Positions 1-8,285 of a DNA stretch of 11,780 nt are shown here, in pieces (position 1 is the stretch's first letter; each line of letters starts with the position of its first letter). A program made the position numbers and the translations under genes. The notes beneath the pieces were generated by a model. That model had not been told where the DNA came from, searched no databases, and was given only the letters and a program-made list of their open reading frames with translations. Source of the DNA: BOKV01 sp041739225 (GTDB taxonomy: Bacteria; Pseudomonadota; Alphaproteobacteria; Rhizobiales; Rhizobiaceae); NCBI GenBank assembly GCA_041739225.1, contig JBGSOG010000045.1, positions 1 to 11,780 of the forward strand. Reading direction: 5' to 3'.

Positions 1-1
1 C

Positions 2-1294
2 GACACCAGGGCCGTGATCGCGGATGCACAAGCCAGCCTGGATGCAATGCCGCCACTGGACGGTCTGGAAGCCGAACTCGAACGTGCGCGCGTCAGGTTG
101 GCCGGCGAACGTGCCATGCTGGCTGAAGCCCGCGCCGAAGCGGAAGGCATCAACCGCGAGGCTGCCGCGCGCCAGCGCCGGTTGGAGGCCATTGCCTCTG
201 AAACCGGGACCTGGCGCGACCGTGGCGTCAATGCGCAGGCCCAGATCGAAACACTGATGGACCGGCGGGCAAAGGCGGACGAAGAACTGGCGGCCACGCA
301 GGATGCACCGGGCGAGATTGAATTGCGCCGCCGCGCCTTGATGAACGAATTGCAGGCGGCGGAAGCTGCCCGCACGCAAGCGGCAATCACCCTGGCGCAG
401 TCAGAGGCGGATTTGGCGCAGGCCGATCGGCAGGCCAGGCAGACGCTGGCAGATCTTTCGCGGGCGCGTGAAGAGCGGGTGCGGGCCGAAGAGCGCGTTG
501 GCGCGGCGCAGGAGCGACGCAATGTCATTGAGGAGCGCATTCGCGAGGAACTGACCTGCCAGCCATCTGAAGCGCTGGCGATTGCCGAGGTCAATTCGGA
601 TGTTCAGCTTCCCGACGCTTCGCAAACCGAGCGCAACCTCGAAAAACTCAAAGCCGAGCGCGAGCGGCTTGGTGCCGTCAATTTGCGCGCAGACACCGAG
701 CAGGAAGAGATCACCCTTCAGCGCGATGCCCTGATCAAGGAGCGTGACGACCTCGTCGAGGCGATACGCCGCCTGCGCCAGGGCATTGGCAGCCTCAACC
801 GCGAAGGCCGCGAGCGGCTGCTTGAGGCGTTTGAGGTGGTCAATGTCCAGTTCCAGCGGCTGTTCAGCACGCTGTTTGGCGGCGGCACTGCCGAGTTGCA
901 ACTGATCGAGAGCGACGATCCGCTGGAGGCGGGGCTGGAAATTCTCGCCCGCCCGCCCGGCAAGAAGCCGCAGACCATGACCCTGCTTTCCGGCGGCGAG
1001 CAGGCGTTGACCGCGATGGCGCTTATTTTCGCGGTGTTCCTCACCAACCCGGCGCCGATCTGCGTGCTTGATGAAGTCGACGCGCCGCTTGACGACCACA
1101 ATGTCGAACGCTTTTGCAATTTGATGGACGAAATGGCGGCGTCCACCCAAACGCGCTTTGTCATCATTACCCACAATCCAATCACCATGAGCCGGATGAA
1201 CCGGCTGTTTGGCGTCACCATGGCCGAGCGCGGCGTCAGCCAGCTGGTTTCGGTGAACCTCGAAGAGGCCGAGCGACTGCGGGAAGCTGTTTAG
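2..1294 (+). CDS. smc: Chromosome segregation protein SMC, C-terminal part (5' end outside window)
   Basis: SMC is the ATPase subunit of the bacterial condensin that compacts and segregates the chromosome with ScpA and ScpB. The frame is open from base 2, so the GTG at 14 is an internal codon and not a start. About 430 residues are visible, out of roughly 1,150 usual for the family. The first half is Glu/Arg/Ala-rich, low in Gly and Pro, and reads as the returning arm of the antiparallel coiled coil. The conserved 'RLGAVNLRA' segment (about 667-693) leads back to the head. The head carries the ABC signature LSGGEQALTA (from 986) and the Walker B/D-loop stretch CVLDEVDAPLDDHN (from 1061). The late 'FVIITHNP' (about 1160) holds the switch His. 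The hinge and Walker A lie upstream. I recall smc just before ppdK in Rhizobiales, and this layout fits. Family assignment is very secure. Confidence 0.97.
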   Translation, partial: DTRAVIADAQASLDAMPPLDGLEAELERARVRLAGERAMLAEARAEAEGINREAAARQRRLEAIASETGTWRDRGVNAQAQIETLMDRRAKADEELAATQDAPGEIELRRRALMNELQAAEAARTQAAITLAQSEADLAQADRQARQTLADLSRAREERVRAEERVGAAQERRNVIEERIREELTCQPSEALAIAEVNSDVQLPDASQTERNLEKLKAERERLGAVNLRADTEQEEITLQRDALIKERDDLVEAIRRLRQGIGSLNREGRERLLEAFEVVNVQFQRLFSTLFGGGTAELQLIESDDPLEAGLEILARPPGKKPQTMTLLSGGEQALTAMALIFAVFLTNPAPICVLDEVDAPLDDHNVERFCNLMDEMAASTQTRFVIITHNPITMSRMNRLFGVTMAERGVSQLVSVNLEEAERLREAV

Positions 1295-1329
1295 CTTCTG
1301 CAAAATAAAAATGCTGCGATGCAACATGA

Positions 1330-1356
1330 CGCATTGGCGCACCGGCACGCAATGCG
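1330..1356. repeat. 7-bp inverted repeat overlapping the candidate ppdK promoter
   Basis: CGCATTG (1330-1336) and CAATGCG (1350-1356) are perfect reverse complements around a 13-bp spacer. The two half-sites are two helical turns apart (20 bp between corresponding starts), the geometry of a dimeric operator. One arm overlaps the candidate -35 and the other ends just before the -10. There is no following T-run, so it does not look like an smc terminator. The function is unknown and chance occurrence is possible. Confidence 0.35.
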
Positions 1357-1362
1357 CTATTG
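1334..1362 (+). promoter_or_regulatory. Candidate sigma-70 promoter of ppdK
   Basis: TTGGCG (1334-1339) and CTATTG (1357-1362) are separated by 17 bp. This resembles the alphaproteobacterial CTTGAC-N17-CTATAT pattern with 4 of 6 matches in each hexamer. It lies in the 102-bp gap between smc and ppdK, about 35 bp before the ppdK start. It is a sequence match only; ppdK could instead be read from the smc transcript. Confidence 0.4.
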
Positions 1363-1385
1363 CCTATGGGGAACGGCATTTCCCT

Positions 1386-1392
1386 GGGAGGG
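1386..1392 (+). promoter_or_regulatory. Ribosome binding site deciding the ppdK start
   Basis: GGGAGGG lies 4 bases before the ATG at 1397. The frame is also open from an ATG at 1319, but that one has no Shine-Dalgarno sequence. The extra 26 residues it would add (rich in His and Arg) do not resemble the PPDK N-terminus, which begins with the TKWVYSFGDG-type segment right after 1397. Confidence 0.8.
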
Positions 1393-1396
1393 CACA

Positions 1397-4072
1397 ATGA
1401 CCAAGTGGGTCTACAGTTTTGGCGATGGCAAGGCCGAGGGCAGCGTGGCGCAGCGCAATCTTTTGGGCGGCAAGGGTGCCAATTTGGCCGAAATGTGTTC
1501 GCTCGGCCTGCCGGTTCCTCCCGGTTTCACCATTACCACCGATGCCTGCAACCATTTCTATGCCAATGGCAGCAAATATCCCGAAGGACTGGCTGACCAG
1601 ATCGCTGCCGCTTTGGTGCAGGTCGAGGCGGCGACAAGCCGCCGCTTCGGCTCGCGCGAAAAGCCGTTGCTGGTTTCGGTGCGCTCCGGCGCGCGGGCTT
1701 CCATGCCGGGCATGATGGACACTGTTTTGAACCTGGGCCTCAACGACGAAACGGTAGAGGCTCTGGCGCATGAAGCGGGCGACGAGCGCTTTGCCTATGA
1801 CAGCTATCGCCGCTTCATCCAGATGTATGGCGACGTGGTCATGGGCGTGGACCATGATTTCTTCGAGGAAATTCTGGAAAACGCCAAGGCGACCGGGGGC
1901 CATGAGCAGGACACTGAAATGTCGGCTGCCGAATGGCGCAAGGTTATCGAAGATTACAAGGCGGTCATCCGGGCCGAACTGGAAACCGATTTCCCGCAGG
2001 ACCCAATGGAACAGCTTTGGGGTGCGGTTGGCGCAGTGTTTTCCTCGTGGATGAACCAGCGCGCCATCACCTACCGCCGCCTGCATTCCATTCCGCAGGA
2101 ATGGGGCACGGCAGTCAATGTGCAGGCGATGGTGTTTGGCAACATGGGCGACACTTCGGCCACAGGCGTTGCCTTCACCCGCAATCCCTCTACCGGGGAA
2201 AAAAGCCTTTACGGCGAATTCCTCGTCAATGCCCAGGGCGAGGACGTGGTTGCCGGCATCCGCACGCCGCAGGATTTGACCGAAGCTGCCCGCATCGGGT
2301 CGGGTTCGGACAAGCCGTCGCTTGAAAAGCTGATGCCAGATGCGTTCGCGCAATTCATCGCAATTGCCGACCGGCTGGAGCGGCACTACCGCGACATTCA
2401 AGACCTTGAGTTCACCATTGAGCGCGGCAAGCTGTGGATGTTGCAGACCCGCTCGGGCAAGCGCACCGCCAAGGCGGCGTTGCGCATTGCCGTTGAAATG
2501 GCAGGCGAGGGATTGATTACGCCGCCGGATGCAGTTCAGCGCATCGACCCGGCCTCACTTGATCAGCTGCTTCACCCGACCATCGCGCCGGAAGCCAAGC
2601 GCGATGTCATCGCCTCCGGCCTGCCAGCATCGCCCGGCGCTGCAACCGGCGAGATCGTCTTTTCATCCGAAGACGCCGAGGATTTGAAGTCGCAAGGGCG
2701 CAACGTCATTTTGGTGCGCACGGAAACCAGCCCGGAAGACATTCACGGCATGCATGCGGCGCAAGGTATTCTCACGGCCCGTGGCGGCATGACCAGCCAC
2801 GCAGCGGTGGTTGCGCGCGGCATGGGCAAGCCGTGTGTTTCTGGTGCGGGCGCCATGCGCATTGACTACGCCAAGGGCGAAATGCGCGTGCCCGGACGCA
2901 CTCTGAACAAGGGCGACGTCATCACCATTGACGGCTCGACCGGGCAAGTGTTGCTGGGCGCAGTACCGATGATCCAGCCGGAGCTTTCCGGGCATTTTGG
3001 CACCATCATGGAATGGGCTGATGCCTCGCGCCGCATGAAAGTGCGGGCCAACGCCGAGACGCCGGCTGATGCGCGGGCTGCCCGCAGCTTCGGTGCCGAA
3101 GGCATCGGCCTGTGCCGCACCGAACACATGTTCTTTGACGGCGAGCGCATCATCGCAGTGCGCGAAATGATCCTTGCTGACACCGAACTTGGCCGCCGCG
3201 CCGCACTTGCCAAGTTGCTGCCGATGCAGCGCTCGGATTTTGTCGAACTGTTCGAGATCATGGCCGGCCTGCCAGTAACAATCCGTCTGCTCGATCCGCC
3301 ATTGCATGAATTCCTGCCGCACACGCCGGAAGAGATGGAGGAAGTGGCAAACGCCATGGGCGTTGAAACCGACAAGCTGCAACGCCGCACCGAGGCGCTG
3401 CGCGAGTTCAACCCGATGCTGGGTCATCGCGGCTGCCGCCTTGCCGTTTCCTATCCCGAAATTGCCGAAATGCAGACCCGCGCGATTTTTGAAGCAGCCA
3501 TCGATGCTGGAGAAAAAACCGGGCAAACCGTGGTTCCCGAAATCATGGTTCCGCTGGTCGGGCTGAAAGAAGAGCTGGACTTCGTCAAGGCGCGCATCGA
3601 TGCCGTTGCGGCCGAAGTGTTTGCCGAGCGGGGCACAAAACTTGACTACCTCGTTGGCACGATGATCGAACTGCCGCGCGCAGCGATCACCGCCGCAACC
3701 ATCGCGCAGTCTGCTGATTTCTTTTCTTTTGGCACCAATGATTTGACGCAGACCACCTTCGGAATTTCGCGCGACGATGCGACGCCGTTCCTCAATACCT
3801 ATGCCGCAAAGGGCTTGATCAAACAGGATCCGTTTGTATCGATTGACGTTGAGGGTGTCGGCAGCCTCGTTCGCATGGCGTCTGAAAGCGGCCGAAAAGC
3901 CCGCCCGTCAATGAAGCTTGGTATTTGCGGCGAACATGGCGGTGATCCGGCGTCGATCCAGTTCTTTGAGGAAACCGGTCTCGATTATGTTTCATGTTCA
4001 CCGTTCCGCGTGCCGATTGCGCGGCTTTCGGCGGCGCAGGCGACGTTATCGCTGAAAAGCCCAAAAGTCTGA
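1397..4072 (+). CDS. ppdK: Pyruvate, phosphate dikinase
   Basis: PPDK reversibly converts pyruvate, ATP and phosphate to phosphoenolpyruvate, AMP and diphosphate in the cytosol, serving gluconeogenesis or pyruvate/PEP balance. The product is 891 residues, the normal full length (about 875-895). The ATP-grasp nucleotide-binding half comes first, with 'GGKGANLAEM' near residue 25 and 'SVRSGARASMPGMMDTVLNLG' near residue 95, and it closes with 'LQTRSGKRTAKAA'. The swivelling phosphohistidine domain follows, with GGMTSHAAVVARG carrying the catalytic His468. The PEP/pyruvate-binding TIM barrel comes last, with GLCRTEHMF and LGICGEHGGDP holding the acid/base Cys844. All key residues are present and no frameshift is seen. 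The gene follows smc on the same strand after a 102-bp gap. It ends 6 bp from the end of the convergent transporter gene. The identification is secure; its direction of flux here is inference. Confidence 0.98.
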   Translation: MTKWVYSFGDGKAEGSVAQRNLLGGKGANLAEMCSLGLPVPPGFTITTDACNHFYANGSKYPEGLADQIAAALVQVEAATSRRFGSREKPLLVSVRSGARASMPGMMDTVLNLGLNDETVEALAHEAGDERFAYDSYRRFIQMYGDVVMGVDHDFFEEILENAKATGGHEQDTEMSAAEWRKVIEDYKAVIRAELETDFPQDPMEQLWGAVGAVFSSWMNQRAITYRRLHSIPQEWGTAVNVQAMVFGNMGDTSATGVAFTRNPSTGEKSLYGEFLVNAQGEDVVAGIRTPQDLTEAARIGSGSDKPSLEKLMPDAFAQFIAIADRLERHYRDIQDLEFTIERGKLWMLQTRSGKRTAKAALRIAVEMAGEGLITPPDAVQRIDPASLDQLLHPTIAPEAKRDVIASGLPASPGAATGEIVFSSEDAEDLKSQGRNVILVRTETSPEDIHGMHAAQGILTARGGMTSHAAVVARGMGKPCVSGAGAMRIDYAKGEMRVPGRTLNKGDVITIDGSTGQVLLGAVPMIQPELSGHFGTIMEWADASRRMKVRANAETPADARAARSFGAEGIGLCRTEHMFFDGERIIAVREMILADTELGRRAALAKLLPMQRSDFVELFEIMAGLPVTIRLLDPPLHEFLPHTPEEMEEVANAMGVETDKLQRRTEALREFNPMLGHRGCRLAVSYPEIAEMQTRAIFEAAIDAGEKTGQTVVPEIMVPLVGLKEELDFVKARIDAVAAEVFAERGTKLDYLVGTMIELPRAAITAATIAQSADFFSFGTNDLTQTTFGISRDDATPFLNTYAAKGLIKQDPFVSIDVEGVGSLVRMASESGRKARPSMKLGICGEHGGDPASIQFFEETGLDYVSCSPFRVPIARLSAAQATLSLKSPKV

Positions 4073-4078
4073 CAAAAG

Positions 4079-4966
4079 TCAGCCGATTTCAACCAGCACA
4101 GCGCCCGCCGCGATCACCCCGATGATGGTGGCGCGGCGGGCGTCGATTTTCTCGCGAAAGATGAAAACCCCGATCAGAGTGGCAAAGATGATCGAGGTCT
4201 CGCGCAACGCGGCTGCCTCGCTGACCTTGCCAAGGCGGGTCGCCAGCATCACCGCGCCGAAGCTGATGAAAGCCACAACAGCCCCGATCAGGCCGCGCAG
4301 GAAAAGCGGCCCCATGTTTGGACGAATGGTGAGCTGCTTCCACCGAAACCACGCAAGGACCGGAAAGCCAAATCCGCCGATGAAGAAAAACCAGGCCAGA
4401 AACGTGAACGGGTTTTCTGCTAGCCGGATGCCGTAGGCATCAAGTGTTGTGTAGACAGCGATCATCAGGCCAGTGGCGACTGCGACAAGGATTGCCAGGG
4501 TCAGCCTGCTGCTGCCTACCCCGCCTTTGCGCTGCGACGCGATGTTTGCAGCCGCAAGGGCAATGATGCCGCCCGACAACATCAAAAGCCCTGCCCACTG
4601 CAAGGGTGCCAGATGCTCGGCAAACACCCCCATGGCAAACAACGCGGTTACCAGTGGCCCGGTTCCGCGCGAAATCGGGTAAACCACCGTGAAGGCCCCC
4701 AGATGAAACGAAGCCGCCTGCAGCCACTCGTACAACAGGTGCACCAGAAAAACGGCAACCAGCACCGGGATCAGATCAGCGCCGGGCAACGGAAAGACGA
4801 AAAAGGCAAATGGTGCGGCGGCAATAGAATAGACGACATTGATCGCGCCGCGATTGATGAACGGATCAACGCCTCCCATGTTGATGGCACCGAAAATGGC
4901 ATGGGCGAGCGCCGAAACGAGAGCGAGGCACAACGCAACGAATTCGCCTTGCGCTGTTCCCGCCAT
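4079..4966 (-). CDS. EamA/DMT-family membrane transporter
   Basis: This is an inner-membrane protein of the drug/metabolite transporter superfamily. The members export metabolites, amino acids or toxic compounds, and the substrate cannot be read from sequence. From the ATG at 4966 it has 295 residues, the usual size, and about ten hydrophobic helices forming two EamA repeats. Repeat 1 ends with YPISRGTGPLV followed by a helix containing AGLLMLSGGIIAL. Repeat 2 ends with AALRETSIIFATLIG, then REKIDARRATIIGVIAAG. This tandem pattern is diagnostic. The frame stays open to a TTG at 5044, which would add 26 polar residues (MAGKTAYRRTGHSGQ...). I prefer 4966 because the protein then starts just before helix 1, although neither start has a good ribosome binding site. 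It is divergent from the HAD gene, with about 120 bp between the starts. Confidence 0.85.
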   Translation of the reverse strand: MAGTAQGEFVALCLALVSALAHAIFGAINMGGVDPFINRGAINVVYSIAAAPFAFFVFPLPGADLIPVLVAVFLVHLLYEWLQAASFHLGAFTVVYPISRGTGPLVTALFAMGVFAEHLAPLQWAGLLMLSGGIIALAAANIASQRKGGVGSSRLTLAILVAVATGLMIAVYTTLDAYGIRLAENPFTFLAWFFFIGGFGFPVLAWFRWKQLTIRPNMGPLFLRGLIGAVVAFISFGAVMLATRLGKVSEAAALRETSIIFATLIGVFIFREKIDARRATIIGVIAAGAVLVEIG

Positions 4967-5087
4967 GTTGGTGATGAGTTCGGCCAAAACCGCGTCTGCC
5001 TGCCCTGAATGCCCCGTTCGTCGATACGCCGTCTTGCCCGCCAATTCCAGCCGTGCTGTGCTGAAACCAGATCAGGAGAAACTTTGC

Positions 5088-5798
5088 ATGCGTGCCGCCG
5101 GGATATTGTTTGACAAGGACGGTACGCTTTTTGATTTCCGTGCCTCTTATGCGCCGGCAACTGCGGGCGTTGTGCGGGAACTGGCGGGTAACGATGCTCT
5201 TGCCGTTCGAATGGCATCGTTGGCGGGGTTTGATCTTTCAACCCGGGTCTTCTCTCCAGATTCAGTGATCATTGCCGGGACTGCCCACGACATGGCGGCA
5301 CTTTGGCACCCGTTTCTGCAGCAGCCTGCAGAAACTTTGCCTTTTGTGATTGATCAGCTTTTTGAAAAACACTCACGTGAATGCATGACTTTGTTTGTGC
5401 AGGTTCCGCCCGTTTTGAGCGAACTTTTACAGCTCGGAATGCACATCGGCCTCGCGACCAATGATTCGGAAGCCAATGGCCGGGCACATCTGGGGCTTGC
5501 CGGCATCGACCATCATTTTTCTTTCATTGCAGGCCATGACAGCGGGCACGGCGCAAAGCCCGGACCGGGCATGGTTCAGGCTTTTGCTGCCGAATGTGGA
5601 ATTTTGCCTGGCGCTGTTTTGATGGTTGGTGACAGTCGGCACGACATGGATGCGGCCCGCGCGGCAGGAGCCATTGCTGTTGCCGTGGCAACCGGCCTGG
5701 CCACGGCCGGCGAACTGGCACCGCACGCCGATCATGTGATCGAAACGCTGGAAGAATTGCTGGCTTTGCCGGGGATTGCTGCAATCAAAAAACCCTGA
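5088..5798 (+). CDS. HAD-superfamily hydrolase (phosphoglycolate phosphatase-like)
   Basis: A cytosolic phosphatase of the HAD superfamily, subfamily IA-like, acting on a small phosphorylated substrate that cannot be named from sequence. It has 236 residues, typical for the group. Motif I is FDKDGT, with nucleophile Asp9 and acid/base Asp11. Motif II is LATND, with Thr124. Motif III is the Lys in GAKPGPG (Lys157). Motif IV is VGDSRHD, with Asp182 and Asp186 for magnesium. A helical cap fits between residues 18 and about 105. The ATG at 5088 is chosen because AGGAGA (5074-5079) sits 8 bases upstream and motif I falls at the expected distance from the N-terminus. The frame is open further upstream, but only antisense to the transporter gene. 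The downstream neighbour is convergent, 6 bp away. Gph-like phosphoglycolate phosphatase is the closest guess, without certainty. Confidence 0.9.
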   Translation: MRAAGILFDKDGTLFDFRASYAPATAGVVRELAGNDALAVRMASLAGFDLSTRVFSPDSVIIAGTAHDMAALWHPFLQQPAETLPFVIDQLFEKHSRECMTLFVQVPPVLSELLQLGMHIGLATNDSEANGRAHLGLAGIDHHFSFIAGHDSGHGAKPGPGMVQAFAAECGILPGAVLMVGDSRHDMDAARAAGAIAVAVATGLATAGELAPHADHVIETLEELLALPGIAAIKKP

Positions 5799-5804
5799 GC
5801 CCAA

Positions 5805-6209
5805 CTATTGCAGCAGCGGCGCCAGCAATTTCTGGTCGCCGGCAATCAGGCTCAGTACTCCGGCATAGGAGCGGGCAAAGTCGTTCAGGCTTTCGGGAAC
5901 TTCATTGGGCGACAGGAAGTTCAATTCGCCTGTTTGCGGATCGAACAAGACGAAAACGATCTCGCCATCACTTCCCGTGGAAATGACTGCCGCGCGCAAT
6001 TTTCCGGGAAAGGGAATGGGTGCGGGAATTTCAAAAAGCATCCATCCCCCGGCCGCGTGTGCACAAGCCTCGATTGCCTCCAGCATGGCGTCCACGATCA
6101 TCGGCTCGCCGGGGTCGTTGAGTGGCTTGCATGTCAAGGGTTTCGCCTGGAACAGTGGAATGACCCTGGCCGCACTCGCCTTTGCGGGAGCATTGTTCAT
6201 CGCTGTCAT
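5805..6209 (-). CDS. Small hypothetical protein, unrecognised
   Basis: A 134-residue protein that I do not recognise. The first 25 residues are Ala/Pro-rich and probably disordered (MTAMNNAPAKASAARVIPLF). The rest looks like a compact alpha/beta fold: a helix with MLEAIEACAHAAGGWML, alternating strands (FEIPAPIPF, RAAVIST, EIVFVLFDP), then a C-terminal helical part ending LLAPLLQ. No signal peptide, membrane segment or catalytic motif is visible. The start at 6209 is chosen because GAGGG (6215-6219, read on the minus strand) lies 5 bases upstream. The alternatives at 6221 and 6200 have no such site, and the frame remains open to 6326. The gene diverges from the DUF1499 gene and converges on the HAD gene. 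Ordinary codon use, plus a stop placed neatly against its neighbour, supports it as real. Confidence 0.65.
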   Translation of the reverse strand: MTAMNNAPAKASAARVIPLFQAKPLTCKPLNDPGEPMIVDAMLEAIEACAHAAGGWMLFEIPAPIPFPGKLRAAVISTGSDGEIVFVLFDPQTGELNFLSPNEVPESLNDFARSYAGVLSLIAGDQKLLAPLLQ

Positions 6210-6376
6210 GATCGCCCTCATTTGTTGCCGGGCGATTGGAGCGGGCGCTGGTGGCCTCAATTGGGCGAAATCAAGATTTCTGCGCCACACTTGCGGCAGC
6301 AACAGGCCGCAGCGCTTTGCACCCATCGAAAAATACCGCTAAAGCAGCGGAACTGCCGCAGGAAGCTTTTGCAAAG

Positions 6377-7294
6377 ATGGTCGGTTTTTACGAACGAAAA
6401 TGGTCGGGAGCTGCCTTGTGGTGCGAGCGGCTTGCCTTGCTGTGCATGCCGTATTTCGGTCTGACGATTGCGCTTCACCGCCTTGACCGGATTACGAGCC
6501 CGCAGGCGGTCTGGCTCCTTGCCATTGGCTTTGCGCTGGTCGCAAGTGCCTTGGCGTTCGGCGTTCGCGCACTTTTCGACCTGTGGACGCGCGGTCTTCG
6601 GGGTGGCAAGGCAACCATTCGTGGGGTGATTGTGGCCACGCTCTTTCTCGTTCCGTTCATCTGGCATGGCTTCCTCGCCGTGCAGCACCCGATGATTCAC
6701 GATGTGTCCACCAATCCCTTCACGCCACCGCAGTTCAAGTCTTCCCGGCTTGCATCCCGCGATGCTGATGCCGGGGAAACACCGTTTGCCGAATACAGCG
6801 AACAGTACGCAGATCTTCTGATCGTCGAATACCCGAAGGTTGGCTCAAGGCGATACAATGCCGGCGCAGAGCGGGTACTGGCCGGTGTGCGTGAACTGGT
6901 TGCAAAGCGAAACTGGGCAATTGCCGAAATTCGGGGCTTGCCACAAGAACAAGAAGCCGTGGATCCACAGTCAGAAGCTCAGGCTATTGTAAAGAATGCC
7001 AAGCCAAAACCAGCAGAAGGCAAGAAGGCTGAAAAGGAGCCAGAGCCGACTCCACAGGCATCGGAGATCTTTGAGGCTGTCAACATCGAACTGGAAGCGG
7101 TGGCCTCAACCCTTGTCATCGGTTTCAAAAATGATGTCATCATCCAGATAACGTCAGAAGCCGAAGCGACGCTCGTCGACATGCGATCTGTGTCCAGGTA
7201 CGGACAGCACGATTTTGGCACCAATGCCGCGCTTGTCGAGAGTTTTCTTGGCGAACTGGATACATCGCTGCTGGGCATTGCCGGCGAGGGGTAG
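6377..7294 (+). CDS. DUF1499 domain-containing membrane protein
   Basis: A 305-residue protein with three predicted inner-membrane helices (about residues 13-34, 44-66 and 81-103) followed by a DUF1499 domain (about 106-298). The domain is recognised by its opening 'IHDVSTNPFTPPQF' (107-120), by the core 'EAVASTLVIGFKNDVIIQI' (240-258), and by its end 'VDMRSVSRYGQHDFGTNA' (267-284). The function of DUF1499 is not established. Within the domain, residues about 189-230 form a Gln/Glu/Lys/Pro-rich low-complexity stretch that looks like a disordered loop. The frame is open from a TTG at 6236. I choose the ATG at 6377, preceded by AGGAAG (6360-6365, 11 bases away), since it sits just before helix 1. 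It diverges from the small hypothetical gene and converges on the MBL-fold gene, 18 bp away. Confidence 0.85.
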   Translation: MVGFYERKWSGAALWCERLALLCMPYFGLTIALHRLDRITSPQAVWLLAIGFALVASALAFGVRALFDLWTRGLRGGKATIRGVIVATLFLVPFIWHGFLAVQHPMIHDVSTNPFTPPQFKSSRLASRDADAGETPFAEYSEQYADLLIVEYPKVGSRRYNAGAERVLAGVRELVAKRNWAIAEIRGLPQEQEAVDPQSEAQAIVKNAKPKPAEGKKAEKEPEPTPQASEIFEAVNIELEAVASTLVIGFKNDVIIQITSEAEATLVDMRSVSRYGQHDFGTNAALVESFLGELDTSLLGIAGEG

Positions 7295-7312
7295 GTAGCG
7301 AAAAGTTTGTGG

Positions 7313-8224
7313 TCAGACCGGGGTGTATTCTGCGTCAAGCGCCGCCGGGCCATCTGTAGTGACCCTGCCCGATTGCAAAAGGTCTTCGAGGTGCGCCAAC
7401 ACCGACAAAGCCGCTGCCCCGTGCAGGCGTGGATCGGTGTCGCGGTAGATTACCTTGACGATGTCGCCGATATACCGGTCACCCGATCGTATCCGCGAAA
7501 GGATGGCCGTCTCGCGCATCCGCCGGTGTGCCCGAAGCGCCCGGACAAATTCGGTTGGCTTGACGACGGGGCCACCATGGCCTGGCAGATACATGCTGTC
7601 GGTGCGGGCAAGCATCTTTTCCAGCGAAGCCATGTACTGGACCATGGACCCATCGGGTGGGGCCACGATCGAAGTAGCCCATGCCATTACGTGGTCGCCT
7701 GAAAAAACGATACCGGTGCCCTCCAGCGCAAATGCCATGTGGTTTGCAGTGTGGCCGGGAGTGAACATGGCTTCGAATACCATGTTGCCGGCTTCAATCC
7801 GCTCGCCGTCGACGAGGACCCGGTCAGGGACAAAGTCTGTGTCAGCCGATGCATCCAGTGGGTTGATTTCACCAAGGTGAAGTTCACGCGCCGGTCGATG
7901 CAGCCCTTCAGCCAGGATCGGCGCGCCGGTCAACTCGGCAAGCCGGCGCGAAAGAGGCGAATGGTCCACATGCGTATGCGTCACCAGGATGTGCGACACC
8001 GGTCGGCCGTTGATCGCCTGAAGCAGCGTTTCCAGATGCGCCGTGTCTGGCGGTCCTGGATCAATGACAACCAGGTTGTCGCTCCCCGCGACATACGAAT
8101 TGGTGCCATGAAACGTGAACGGACCGGGATTGTTTGCTGTAACGCGTAATACACCGGGAGCAACTTCCACAGCCCGGCCATGTGCCGGATCGAACTCCAG
8201 TTTGAACTCGGGGCTTTGTGACAT
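7313..8224 (-). CDS. MBL-fold metallo-hydrolase (LACTB2-like)
   Basis: A cytosolic metallo-beta-lactamase-fold hydrolase of the LACTB2-like type. Related proteins include endoribonucleases and thioester or glyoxalase-type hydrolases, so the substrate is open. It has 303 residues with a complete metal site: THTHVDH gives His83, His85, Asp87 and His88. His158 is in TPGHTANH, Asp177 in FSGDH, and His216 in LPGHGGP. The N-terminal 'NPGPFTFHGTNSYVAG' (32-47) is typical of this branch. A C-terminal helical part after residue 225 (RAHRRMRETAILSRI, then AALSVLAHLEDLLQSGRV) matches the winged-helix extension of LACTB2-like proteins. The ATG at 8224 has AAAGG (8230-8234, minus strand) 5 bases upstream. 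It diverges from bioY and has no obvious functional link to it. Confidence 0.92.
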   Translation of the reverse strand: MSQSPEFKLEFDPAHGRAVEVAPGVLRVTANNPGPFTFHGTNSYVAGSDNLVVIDPGPPDTAHLETLLQAINGRPVSHILVTHTHVDHSPLSRRLAELTGAPILAEGLHRPARELHLGEINPLDASADTDFVPDRVLVDGERIEAGNMVFEAMFTPGHTANHMAFALEGTGIVFSGDHVMAWATSIVAPPDGSMVQYMASLEKMLARTDSMYLPGHGGPVVKPTEFVRALRAHRRMRETAILSRIRSGDRYIGDIVKVIYRDTDPRLHGAAALSVLAHLEDLLQSGRVTTDGPAALDAEYTPV

Positions 8225-8285
8225 TGTTGCCTTTCAAGGCGTTTGGATGTGGAGCGCCAGCGATGATCGGTTTTCGGGCTTGCGC

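Noticed and set aside
401..1348. Long open frame on the minus strand antisense to smc (315 codons)
   Set aside because: Antisense shadow of a GC-rich coding region. It has no recognisable domain and His/Arg/Gln-heavy composition, and the plus-strand frame is unmistakably SMC.
1319..1396. N-terminal extension of PPDK from the ATG at 1319
   Set aside because: No ribosome site, no resemblance to the family N-terminus, and it would overlap the candidate promoter.
1364..2401. Long minus-strand open frame antisense to ppdK (345 codons), with another at 2663-3526
   Set aside because: Same shadow effect opposite a strongly conserved PPDK. No family resemblance.
4069..4082. CTGAC-AAAA-GTCAG hairpin at the ppdK/transporter convergent junction
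   Set aside because: Only a 5-bp stem with two G-C pairs per side at most and no T-run. Too weak to call a terminator, and it overlaps both stop codons.
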